Assembly (NCBI RefSeq): GCF_000330725.2
Contig: NZ_AMZY02000018.1
Coordinates: 124,001-188,000, forward strand
From: Mariniradius saccharolyticus AK6
GTDB lineage: Bacteria; Bacteroidota; Bacteroidia; Cytophagales; Cyclobacteriaceae
Direction of reading: 5' to 3'
DNA: 64,000 nucleotides
Part shown: one piece after another, positions 9,155-17,440 of the stretch
Layout of the letters: each line of letters opens with the position of its first letter
How positions within the stretch are numbered: the stretch's first letter is position 1
Program-made: the position numbers and the translations under genes
The notes under the pieces: generated by a model
Told to the model about the DNA's origin: nothing
The model's input: the letters and a program-made list of their open reading frames with translations, nothing else
Database searches by the model: none

Positions 9155-10291
9155 TCAGTTATCGATTATGCTATCAACGAGGGGAGCAAAGCCCTCAAAT
9201 TGGCTGTTGTAGTGGGTGAAAAGGCTGAACCAGCTCGCTTCGTTTTTGGTCTCAAGTCTGTTTTCTTCTGCAAAAGCCATCATTTCCTCAGCCTTTTCCC
9301 CGAAAATCTCAAAGAATTTCTTCTTTTTTTTCGGTACTTCGAATAGGTTTTTCCCTACCAGATAGTAGTAGACGTTCCGTTTTACGATCCGGTCATCGGG
9401 GTCACCGACCATCAACGCCTGATTATAGTTGGATTCACGAATTGAGGCAACGGTTCTGCGTACGAGGGGCATTTTTCCATCCACCAGTACTTCAAAAAAA
9501 CCCGCGATCGGTGCGCCTTCATCCCTGAAATCCAAACCGTTGACAAAATAGCGGGGCACTTTGTGCTCACCATCGATCAACACGATATTCCGTACCCGGA
9601 TTCCTGGAAGGGAGCTCGCTTCGTTGGAATTTTCGGCCCTGATTTCAAAATTGTTGGAATTGATATTGTAGCGAACGAGGTATCCTTCCATGATTTCATC
9701 GTTCCTATAGAGCAGTATCGAGGCCTTGTTCCATTTTTGGTCCAAGTAGAAATTGCCGAATAGTCTTTTTGGTTCGGGTGGAATCCCAAATACCTGCTGT
9801 CCTCCCACAAAATTTGGCCTTTTTGAAAACAGTTCGGCGACGTTGGTGGCACGGATTGTCTTTTGCAGCGCTGCACCTGAGGGATCCTCAAATCCATATG
9901 GAAACAAAGTGATCATCCCCAAATTCAAGTCTTTGTCCTTGATTTCGATCCGGGATTGGTAGCCCTGGAAATTGACGAAGTTGATCGTCATGATATAATC
10001 CCCAGGAATGACACCGGGAATGGTAAAGTTGCCCGCATCATCTGACAATGCAAAATAGGGCGTTTCCTTGAGGATGATCGTGGCGCCTGAGATGTATTCG
10101 TCGTTGGCCCCATTACGGAGAATACCCTTTATATGGAATGTTTGTGCGAAGGATTCCAAAGGCAATGTCAAAGCAACAAGCATCAACAAAAAGAGGGGAA
10201 AAGCATGCAAATATTTGGCCTTCAAGGTGGTAAGCTTTAGGTTGGTGATAATATAATCGCCGCTCTCGGGATAAAGTTTTGGAATATGCAT
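9155..10291 (-). CDS. Carboxypeptidase-regulatory-like domain protein, exported
   Basis: A 378-residue protein with a hydrophobic export signal (about residues 30-49, ending ESFAQ) preceded by an unusually long N-terminal region, so the true start may be further in. After the signal comes a CarboxypepD_reg-like beta domain (about 50-130, with GATIILKET, DDAGNFTIPGVIPGDY), common in Bacteroidota surface proteins. The remaining 240 residues match nothing I recognise and contain a basic patch (VPKKKKKFFEIFG). It is the first gene of a two-gene operon with the GGT-like protein. Confidence 0.75.
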   Translation of the reverse strand: MHIPKLYPESGDYIITNLKLTTLKAKYLHAFPLFLLMLVALTLPLESFAQTFHIKGILRNGANDEYISGATIILKETPYFALSDDAGNFTIPGVIPGDYIMTINFVNFQGYQSRIEIKDKDLNLGMITLFPYGFEDPSGAALQKTIRATNVAELFSKRPNFVGGQQVFGIPPEPKRLFGNFYLDQKWNKASILLYRNDEIMEGYLVRYNINSNNFEIRAENSNEASSLPGIRVRNIVLIDGEHKVPRYFVNGLDFRDEGAPIAGFFEVLVDGKMPLVRRTVASIRESNYNQALMVGDPDDRIVKRNVYYYLVGKNLFEVPKKKKKFFEIFGEKAEEMMAFAEENRLETKNEASWFSLFTHYNSQFEGFAPLVDSIIDN

Positions 10292-10330
10292 TCCTTCGAG
10301 TACTTTTAAAATGAAATATAATGATAGATT

Positions 10331-11686
10331 TTGAAATTTACCGATTTTAGTTTTGAATCCAGCCTACAGGAAGGCTTGGATTCGATGGGTTTTGATCGCC
10401 CTACACCCATCCAAGAGTCCGCGATTCCATTGATACAGCAAGGAAAAGACGTAATCGCTTGCGCCCAGACCGGAACGGGAAAGACCGCCGCGTTCATTTT
10501 GCCGATTCTTGACAAGATCACCCGCAGCGGAAACAGCGGTCTGAATACGCTCATTTTGGCGCCTACACGCGAATTGGCAATCCAAATAGATCAACAGATC
10601 CAAGGATTTGCATATTTTCTTGGGATTTCCTCCATTCCAGTGTATGGTGGTGGTGACGGCATCGCTTGGGAGCAGCAGAAGAAGGCCTTGGAGTTTGGCG
10701 CTGAAATCATTGTGGCTACTCCGGGACGACTCATCGCCTTGCTGGCGGGAGGAAAGATCAACTTCGAAAGTCTGGAGCATTTGGTGCTGGACGAGGCGGA
10801 CAGAATGTTGGACATGGGTTTTTCGGATGATATCTTGAAGATCGTCAACTATCTACCCAAGAATCGCCAAACAGTCATGTTTTCCGCGACGATGCCACCA
10901 AAAATCAGACAGTTTGCAAAGCAACTTTTGAACGAACCGGAGGAGATTAGCATCGCAATTGGGAAGACTGCCTCTGGGGTGACCCAAGCTGCTTACATGG
11001 TTTTTGAGTCGCAGAAGGAAGCTTTGATCCGTGATATTCTCACCCGGAAAAACTACGAGGCAGTGATCATTTTTGCCTCTACCAAAGAAAAGGTCAAGTC
11101 GATTTTCAAGCTGTTGAAAAAGGACTTTGAGGTGGAAGCATTTCATTCTGATCTTGAGCAAGTTGAGCGGGAGAAGATCATGTCCAGATTTAAAAACAGA
11201 TCGCTCAAAATCCTAATCGGTACGGATATTATCTCGCGTGGGATAGATGTCACGGGCATCGAATTGGTAGTCAATTTTGACACACCAAACGATCCTGAGG
11301 ACTATGTACATCGTGTCGGGCGGACAGCCAGGGCCGATGCCAAGGGTGAGGCGATCACATTCATCAGTGACAAGGACCAGTACAAGTTTGTCAGGATCGA
11401 GAAACTGATTGGCATGGAAATCGAGAAGTTGCCGCTGCCGGAGGGATTTGGTGATGCGCCTGCGTACAAAGGTGCACAACCTGCCAAATCGCACCAGCCA
11501 TCTAATAGGGGTCCTAAGGAGGGAAAGAAAAAGCCCTTCGGGAAAAAGAAAAAACCTGGAAACAAACCCAGGCCTATTCAGGAGGGTGTCGTTGCCGCAC
11601 CAAAGCCCAGTCAAACTCCCGCCCCAGCATCACAGGGTGATTCTAAATACTCGAAAAGAAAGAATGTGCTCGGTGGGGAAGGTTGA
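10331..11686 (+). CDS. DEAD-box ATP-dependent RNA helicase
   Basis: A 451-residue RhlE-type DEAD-box helicase that unwinds RNA duplexes in ribosome assembly or mRNA turnover. Visible motifs: Q motif (PTPIQ), motif I AQTGTGKT, PTRELA, motif II DEAD, motif III SAT, SRGIDV, and motif VI HRVGRTARA. The last 90 residues form a basic, proline-rich tail typical of RNA-binding extensions. The start is a TTG at 10331; a stop codon lies two codons upstream in frame, and the N-terminus FTDFSFESSL fits the family, so no ATG alternative is better. Confidence 0.94.
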   Translation: MKFTDFSFESSLQEGLDSMGFDRPTPIQESAIPLIQQGKDVIACAQTGTGKTAAFILPILDKITRSGNSGLNTLILAPTRELAIQIDQQIQGFAYFLGISSIPVYGGGDGIAWEQQKKALEFGAEIIVATPGRLIALLAGGKINFESLEHLVLDEADRMLDMGFSDDILKIVNYLPKNRQTVMFSATMPPKIRQFAKQLLNEPEEISIAIGKTASGVTQAAYMVFESQKEALIRDILTRKNYEAVIIFASTKEKVKSIFKLLKKDFEVEAFHSDLEQVEREKIMSRFKNRSLKILIGTDIISRGIDVTGIELVVNFDTPNDPEDYVHRVGRTARADAKGEAITFISDKDQYKFVRIEKLIGMEIEKLPLPEGFGDAPAYKGAQPAKSHQPSNRGPKEGKKKPFGKKKKPGNKPRPIQEGVVAAPKPSQTPAPASQGDSKYSKRKNVLGGEG

Positions 11687-11709
11687 TCAAAACCAATAGT
11701 CGGAGAAGA

Positions 11710-12939
11710 TTATTTCTTGGGTAGACTTTCCAAAACCATCCTGACCAATTCGGCCTTTTGGTCGTTTTTGATCCAGCGGCTCACAATCACGAGGTCGTTT
11801 TCCTCATCCACATAGACCATATTTGTCCCTGCCCCCAAATGGAAAAAAGCAGTTTCCGGTGCGGCAGGGATTTCTTTTTTGTCCGTATTTAGAAAATAAT
11901 TCATGAATCCATAATTCGGCTGTACAGACGTCGGCGTGCGGGACAATCTGATCCAAGACTCTGAAATCACCTGTTGGCCGTTCCATTTCCCTTTTCTAAG
12001 GGTCAAGTATCCGAATCGGGCTTGGTCATAGGCCGAAATGAAAAGTCCTCCGCCCCAATGTGAACCTCCACTCACGGATTGCATGATTTGACCATCCAAA
12101 ATCACGAATGAGTTTTCATAACCCGTCCACCTCCAGGTCGGGCTAGCGCCGATTTTGTCCATCAATTCTTCCTTCAAAACCACAGGAAGCGGCTTTCTCC
12201 ACACCTGCAAAGCTGCCAAGGCCAAGACATTGACGCGGGTGTCGTTGTATTTGTACACGGTTCCGGGTTCATTTCGAGGTCGCGTAAGCCAATCTTTGCT
12301 ACTGCCTTGCGGACGGTCTGCCCAGTCGGGTTTGCCCCAAAGCGTTCCTTCCCAATCGGAAGTCTGACGCAGAAGATGCTCCCAGGTAATTTTCCTGTTG
12401 TGTTCACCCGCAAATAGGTCAAATACATCTTCTTCCATCAGGTGGTCGGCTTTGTTTTGAAAAGCTCTGTTAGGATCATAAGGGACGATTGGACCCATAT
12501 AAGGATGCACAAGGTCCTTTTCGCTTGCAATCAGTTTTCTATCAACGGCCAGTCCCACCGTAGTGGAGAGAAAACTCTTCGCCACACTGAAAGTCAGGTC
12601 AACCCGATTTGGATCGCCCCATTTTGCGATCACGTATCCTTTGTAGATCACGAGACCATTTGCTGCACCGCGGTCTTTCATAGGTCCGACCGGAAAACCA
12701 AAAGGCTCCCTGCCAAAGGCACTCTGGTAATGGGCCAGTTTTAGATTTTTGCTTTCTTCACTCTCCTGCGCAACGGCGAAATCCACTGCAGCCTGTAGTC
12801 TCGCTGCATCGACGCCCATTTCTGTGGGTTTCTTTTCCCCCCAAGATCCCGAAGGTGGGAAATACGCGGATTGGCCGATGACTTCCTGGCTGATTTGGAG
12901 GGATAAAACAAAAAGGATGGTTTTGAATACCGGTCTCAT
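11710..12939 (-). CDS. Serine hydrolase, class C beta-lactamase-like
   Basis: A 409-residue exported hydrolase (signal peptide about residues 1-22). It has the serine-active SxxK tetrad in FSVAKSF (about residue 148), a YKYN motif matching the YxN element, and GGSHWGGG in the position of the third motif. The family includes class C beta-lactamases, D-aminopeptidases and esterases; sequence alone does not separate them, and in environmental Bacteroidota it is usually an esterase or peptidase rather than a resistance enzyme. It is convergent with the helicase gene and 23 bp from it. Confidence 0.88.
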   Translation of the reverse strand: MRPVFKTILFVLSLQISQEVIGQSAYFPPSGSWGEKKPTEMGVDAARLQAAVDFAVAQESEESKNLKLAHYQSAFGREPFGFPVGPMKDRGAANGLVIYKGYVIAKWGDPNRVDLTFSVAKSFLSTTVGLAVDRKLIASEKDLVHPYMGPIVPYDPNRAFQNKADHLMEEDVFDLFAGEHNRKITWEHLLRQTSDWEGTLWGKPDWADRPQGSSKDWLTRPRNEPGTVYKYNDTRVNVLALAALQVWRKPLPVVLKEELMDKIGASPTWRWTGYENSFVILDGQIMQSVSGGSHWGGGLFISAYDQARFGYLTLRKGKWNGQQVISESWIRLSRTPTSVQPNYGFMNYFLNTDKKEIPAAPETAFFHLGAGTNMVYVDEENDLVIVSRWIKNDQKAELVRMVLESLPKK

Positions 12940-13098
12940 GGTGATTTTTTGAGAAAATTAAGGGGAAATCACTCAGGGTGATCGGAATATTACAGGACTT
13001 GCAACCTGCCATGGCGATTGGCTTGAAATCAGTGAAATAATTGGCCTAGAAAACAATTTTTATGGAAATTGGTCATATTACAAACAGGACTCATCAGG

Positions 13099-14349
13099 AT
13101 GAAGGAAGCAAACATTGTAATCATTGGTGCGGGGATTTCTGGATTGGTTGCGGCATATGAGCTGGAACTTGCTGGATATTCGCCCACTATTTTGGAAGCC
13201 TCCGACGGTGTTGGAGGACGGGTAAGGACAGATAAAGTGGCCGGTTTTTTACTGGATAGGGGTTTTCAGGTTTTGCTCACTGCTTATCCGGAAGCTCAGC
13301 GCTATTTGGACTATGATGCCCTCAAGCTGCGCAATTTTGAGTCAGGCGCCATGATTTTCAAGCCTGGGGATATCTACATCGTTCAAGACCCTATCAGGAA
13401 CCCGCTCCAGGCGCTGACTATGGCATTCTCCAAAGTAGGTACGGCGATGGATAAGATTCGGATTTGGAACCTAACCAACAAGCTCAAGAAGATGTCTGAT
13501 GAGGAGATTTTCTCCGAACCGTCGATGAGTACGATGGATTTTTTGAAGAAGTATGGATTCACAGACCGCATCATTGAGAATTTCTTCGCTCCGTTTTTCA
13601 AAGGAATTTTTCTTGAAAACGAGCTGCAGACGTCCTCCAGGATGTTCAAATTTGTCTTCAAGATGTTTTCCATCGGCCACGCGGCCGTTCCTGAAAATGG
13701 GATGCAACAGATTCCCAACCAATTGCTGGGAAAGCTAAAGAAGACGAGGCTGCGGTTCAATGCTGCGGTGAAGCGTATCGAATCCGATGGCATTTTGTTG
13801 TCAAATGGAGAAAAACTCCCCGCTGACAAGGTGATCGTAGCCTGTCAGCCAGATCGCGTACTGCCCCAATTGAGTGGTCAGGGCAGCGAATACCATCGTG
13901 TCATCAATATTTACTTCAGCTTGGAAAAGTCATTTGTCGGAAAACCGATTATCGGATTGATTCCAGACAAGGATTTTCTGATCAACAACTTTGTTTTCCT
14001 TACCGATGTCTCCAAGGCATACAGCCAAACTGGAAAGGCTTTGCTTTCGGTCAGCATCACCAAAAATGTCTCGGCGGACGATCATCTCATCAAGCTCGTT
14101 CAAATCGAATTGGAAGCACTCACGGGAATCAACTCGGCGTATTTTATTCCTGTTAAAACCTATGAAATCGAGGAGGCACTTCCGCGGGTAGATGAGCTGA
14201 AATACAATCTACTTCCAACGCAAACCAAGGTACATGACCATGTTTATTTGGCGGGTGACTATTTGCTCTATGGTTCGCTCAACGCCGCGATGTTGTCAGG
14301 ACGCAGGGCTGCCGAGGCGGTGATTTTGGCACTCCAATCTACTTTTTGA
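13099..14349 (+). CDS. FAD-dependent oxidoreductase, phytoene desaturase/amine oxidase type
   Basis: A 416-residue flavoprotein. The N-terminal Rossmann motif IVIIGAGISGLVAAYELE is followed by an acidic ribose-binding Glu in ILEASDGVGGR, the standard FAD pattern of the amine oxidase/phytoene desaturase/protoporphyrinogen oxidase superfamily; the C-terminal YLAGDYLLYGSLNAAMLSG is the second FAD-binding motif. I chose the ATG at 13099; a TTG at 13069 would add ten residues before the fold. Its stop is 1 bp from the next gene, so they are co-transcribed and probably act together. The substrate is unknown. Confidence 0.88.
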   Translation: MKEANIVIIGAGISGLVAAYELELAGYSPTILEASDGVGGRVRTDKVAGFLLDRGFQVLLTAYPEAQRYLDYDALKLRNFESGAMIFKPGDIYIVQDPIRNPLQALTMAFSKVGTAMDKIRIWNLTNKLKKMSDEEIFSEPSMSTMDFLKKYGFTDRIIENFFAPFFKGIFLENELQTSSRMFKFVFKMFSIGHAAVPENGMQQIPNQLLGKLKKTRLRFNAAVKRIESDGILLSNGEKLPADKVIVACQPDRVLPQLSGQGSEYHRVINIYFSLEKSFVGKPIIGLIPDKDFLINNFVFLTDVSKAYSQTGKALLSVSITKNVSADDHLIKLVQIELEALTGINSAYFIPVKTYEIEEALPRVDELKYNLLPTQTKVHDHVYLAGDYLLYGSLNAAMLSGRRAAEAVILALQSTF

Positions 14350-14350
14350 T

Positions 14351-15736
14351 TTGAAGCCAACCGTAGCCATAGCGGGTGCCGGGGGATATGTAGGCCGATG
14401 GTTTATCGATCGGTTCAAGGACCGTTACCATATCGTTGCGCTCAGTCGTTCGGATGTGGCGGTGCCGGTTGACAGTGAGGTAGAGTGGAGAAAGGTGGAG
14501 ATGTTTTCGATCACCTCAACCTCGGAGGCGCTGCAAGGGGTGGATTATGCGCTGTACCTGATCCATTCGATGGGCGCCACTACCCGTCTCAACCAAGGAA
14601 GTTTTGAGGATACAGACCTATTGCTCGCAGACAATTTTGTCCGGGCAGCCGAAATCAACCAACTGAAGCAAATCATTTATCTGGGAGGCATCATTCCTGA
14701 AGGCAAGAAAGAGGAGGATCTTTCGGCCCACTTGCGTTCAAGATTGGAGGTCGAAAAAACCCTGGGAAGCAGATCAGTGCCAATGACGGCAGTACGTGCG
14801 GGAATAATCGTTGGTCCCGGTGGCTCTTCGTTCAGCATGATCCAAAAGCTTGTCCAAAAGTTGCCCATCATGGTCTGTCCAAGTTGGACAGGATCCAAGA
14901 CCCAAGCCATTTCCCTTCAAAACAACCTTGACATACTCCAATCTTGCCTTGGGAATCCAAAAGCATTTGGAAAAATCTATGAAATCGGTAGCCCCGAGGT
15001 GCTCACCTACAAATCCATGTTACAGCAAACCGCGGATGTGTTGGGGAAAAAGCGATTTATATTTTCAGTGCCCTTCCTGAGTGTCGGTTTTTCGAAGCTT
15101 TGGGTTGGATATTTTGGGGAAAGTCCGGCAAAGTTGGTCGCACCGCTGATCGAAAGCCTCAAACACGACATGCTTGTCGCCTCGAAGTATCGGTTTGACT
15201 TGAAAGAAATCGCCTATGATAGTTATTCTGAGAGCGTGCGGCATGCCTTGGCATTCGAAAACGCCATCCCAAGGCTTCCGAAATTCAAAAAGAACGAGCG
15301 TATTCTGAATACAGTCCGCAGCATCCAAAGACTTCCCAATACCCGCCACCAAAGCGCACTATGGATTGCCAATAGGTACAAAGTTTGGTTGCCGACCTTT
15401 TTCCGGTTTTTGATCAGGGCTGAGGAAAACAGTAGGGGAGACTTGGGGTTCTTTCTTGCCTACGGGAAAAAGCCCATGCTCCAACTCACCTGGATTCCGG
15501 ACCGCAGCGACATTAAGAGACAGCTTTTTTACATTTCAGGCGGTTGGCTTGTCAAGCGCTTCGACTATGGATGGCTGGAGTTCAGGGAAGTATTGGGAGG
15601 AAAATACGTGATTTCGGCGATCCACGAGTTTGTTCCCAGGCTACCTTGGTTCGTATATATCCTCACACAGGCCAAAATCCACCTATGGGTAATGAAGAGT
15701 TTTAGAAAGTACCTCGAGCAATACAAGGGAAGCTAG
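14351..15736 (+). CDS. NAD(P)-binding SDR protein with C-terminal DUF2867
   Basis: A 461-residue fusion: an atypical short-chain dehydrogenase (NmrA-like; AGAGGYVGRWF at residues 7-17, YLGGIIPEG near 110) in about residues 1-300, then a DUF2867 domain in about 310-455. This two-domain layout is common in Bacteroidota but uncharacterised. The start is TTG at 14351, directly after the preceding stop; it gives the expected N-terminus of the Rossmann fold. The tight coupling to the FAD oxidoreductase suggests a shared redox task, possibly on a quinone, isoprenoid or lipid. Its stop overlaps the convergent GGT stop by 4 bp. Confidence 0.85.
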   Translation: MKPTVAIAGAGGYVGRWFIDRFKDRYHIVALSRSDVAVPVDSEVEWRKVEMFSITSTSEALQGVDYALYLIHSMGATTRLNQGSFEDTDLLLADNFVRAAEINQLKQIIYLGGIIPEGKKEEDLSAHLRSRLEVEKTLGSRSVPMTAVRAGIIVGPGGSSFSMIQKLVQKLPIMVCPSWTGSKTQAISLQNNLDILQSCLGNPKAFGKIYEIGSPEVLTYKSMLQQTADVLGKKRFIFSVPFLSVGFSKLWVGYFGESPAKLVAPLIESLKHDMLVASKYRFDLKEIAYDSYSESVRHALAFENAIPRLPKFKKNERILNTVRSIQRLPNTRHQSALWIANRYKVWLPTFFRFLIRAEENSRGDLGFFLAYGKKPMLQLTWIPDRSDIKRQLFYISGGWLVKRFDYGWLEFREVLGGKYVISAIHEFVPRLPWFVYILTQAKIHLWVMKSFRKYLEQYKGS

Positions 15737-17439
15737 AACCCGGCCGCCTTGTCGTCCCCACGACGATCCGCGCCTCCTTCCAGTCGGCCATTTGGAAGCA
15801 ACAGGATAGCGTCGACTTTTCCTATGATGGGGCTGTTGCCTTCATTGATGAGATAGCCCTTGGATTTGAGTGCCGCGAGTGTTTCGGCAGAAAAACCCTC
15901 GGGTTCAAAATTGATCAGGTCGGGAAGCCATTGGTGGTGGAATCTAGGGGCGTTGACCGCTTCCTGCATGGTCATATCAAATTCGATGACGTTCAGGATT
16001 GTCTGCAGCACCGAGGTAATGATCGTCGACCCGCCGGGCGTTCCAACAACCATAAATAGTTTTTCGTCTTTTTCCACAATCGTCGGTGTCATGGAGCTTA
16101 GCATGCGTTTCCCTGGTGCGATACTGTTTGCCTCGGCGCCGATCAATCCAAACATGTTGGGTACGCCTGCTTTTGCGCTGAAATCATCCATCTCATTGTT
16201 CAGAAAAAAGCCCAATTCCTCGCTATACAATTTGGATCCAAAGGCTCCGTTGAGAGTCGTTGTCACAGAGACGGCATTGCCAAATGGGTCCACGATGGAG
16301 TAGTGGGTCGTTTCGTCGCTTTCGACAAATTGGATATTGCCTGCGGAGACTTCCGAGGAAAGAGTAGCCTTATCTGGATTGAAAGTAGACATTCTTTCCT
16401 GGAGGTATTCGTTTGAGATCAAGTCGGAAACCGGGATTTCCACAAAATCGGGATCGCCCAAAAAGTAATTTCGGTCGGCATAGGCCCGGCGTTCGGCTTC
16501 TGTCAGCACCTGGACATATTCTGGCGAATTGTGTCCCATCGAACTCAGATCAAATCGCTCGAGCATACCCAGTATCTGGGCCAAGGTGACACCGCCACTG
16601 CTTGGGGGCGCCATGGATATGATCTTGTGGCCTTTATATTCGAATAGGATGGGCTCCCGCCATTTGGCCTCGTATTGCGCCAAATCTTCGAGGGTAATAA
16701 TCCCCCCTTTTTCAGCAAGGAAACTAACCAATGCTTGGGCGGTTTGGCCTCTGTAAAACTCATCTTTTCCGTTGGAGGCAATACGTCTCAGCGTCTCTGC
16801 AAATGCAGGGTATTTGATCGTGTCGCCGGCTTGAAATTCCCTTGCAAATGTCGATTCCGGACCGTTGACTTTGATGATCGCTGGACGGCTGTTGGCGAAA
16901 CTGCGTGCCTGATTCTCCGTGACGACGACTCCTTTCTCTGCCAGTTTGATCACCGGATCGATGATATCGGCAAATGGAATACTTCCAAATTTTTCATGAA
17001 CCGCAAAAATGCCAGCTACAGTTCCTGGCACACCCACCGCAAGCGCTCCGAGTGTGCTTAATTCCGGAATCACGTTTCCTTCCTCATCCAAATACATGTC
17101 CCTGTGTGCGGCCATGGGCGCCTTTTCCCGGTAATCCAATGATCCGATCGAGCCATCGGCTTGCCGGTAAACCATGAATCCGCCTCCTCCGATATTTCCC
17201 GCAAAGGGGAACGCAACGGCCAATGCCAATTCTGTAGCAACCATCGCATCAAAGGCATTTCCGCCTTTTTGCATGATTTCCATGCCGATTTGAGAAGCTT
17301 CAACACGGGCGGAAACGACCATGCCCTTTTCGGACACAAGGCCACGATTTGCTTCTTGCTGGTCCTTTTTTACTGTACAATAGGAAAGCGAAAGAAGAAG
17401 GAATAGCGCTAGGAATTTATGGAATCGGCCTTTATTCAT
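15733..17439 (-). CDS. ggt: Gamma-glutamyltransferase, lipoprotein form
   Basis: A 568-residue classical gamma-glutamyltranspeptidase. The signal peptide ends in a lipobox-like LLSLSYC, so it is probably a lipid-anchored periplasmic enzyme. The self-cleavage site and nucleophile are Thr377 in DETTHYSIVDPFGNAVS, with the oxyanion-loop region LSSMTPTIV and GTPGGSTIIT after it, all as in characterised GGTs. It would release glutamate from glutathione and other gamma-glutamyl compounds. It starts 1 bp after the stop of the S9 peptidase gene, so the two are an operon devoted to peptide breakdown. Confidence 0.95.
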   Translation of the reverse strand: MNKGRFHKFLALFLLLSLSYCTVKKDQQEANRGLVSEKGMVVSARVEASQIGMEIMQKGGNAFDAMVATELALAVAFPFAGNIGGGGFMVYRQADGSIGSLDYREKAPMAAHRDMYLDEEGNVIPELSTLGALAVGVPGTVAGIFAVHEKFGSIPFADIIDPVIKLAEKGVVVTENQARSFANSRPAIIKVNGPESTFAREFQAGDTIKYPAFAETLRRIASNGKDEFYRGQTAQALVSFLAEKGGIITLEDLAQYEAKWREPILFEYKGHKIISMAPPSSGGVTLAQILGMLERFDLSSMGHNSPEYVQVLTEAERRAYADRNYFLGDPDFVEIPVSDLISNEYLQERMSTFNPDKATLSSEVSAGNIQFVESDETTHYSIVDPFGNAVSVTTTLNGAFGSKLYSEELGFFLNNEMDDFSAKAGVPNMFGLIGAEANSIAPGKRMLSSMTPTIVEKDEKLFMVVGTPGGSTIITSVLQTILNVIEFDMTMQEAVNAPRFHHQWLPDLINFEPEGFSAETLAALKSKGYLINEGNSPIIGKVDAILLLPNGRLEGGADRRGDDKAAGF

Positions 17440-17440
17440 G

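Noticed and set aside
11710-12939. Beta-lactamase resistance gene
   Set aside because: The SxxK and YxN motifs fit a broad serine hydrolase family; nothing specific to resistance enzymes or mobile elements is seen.
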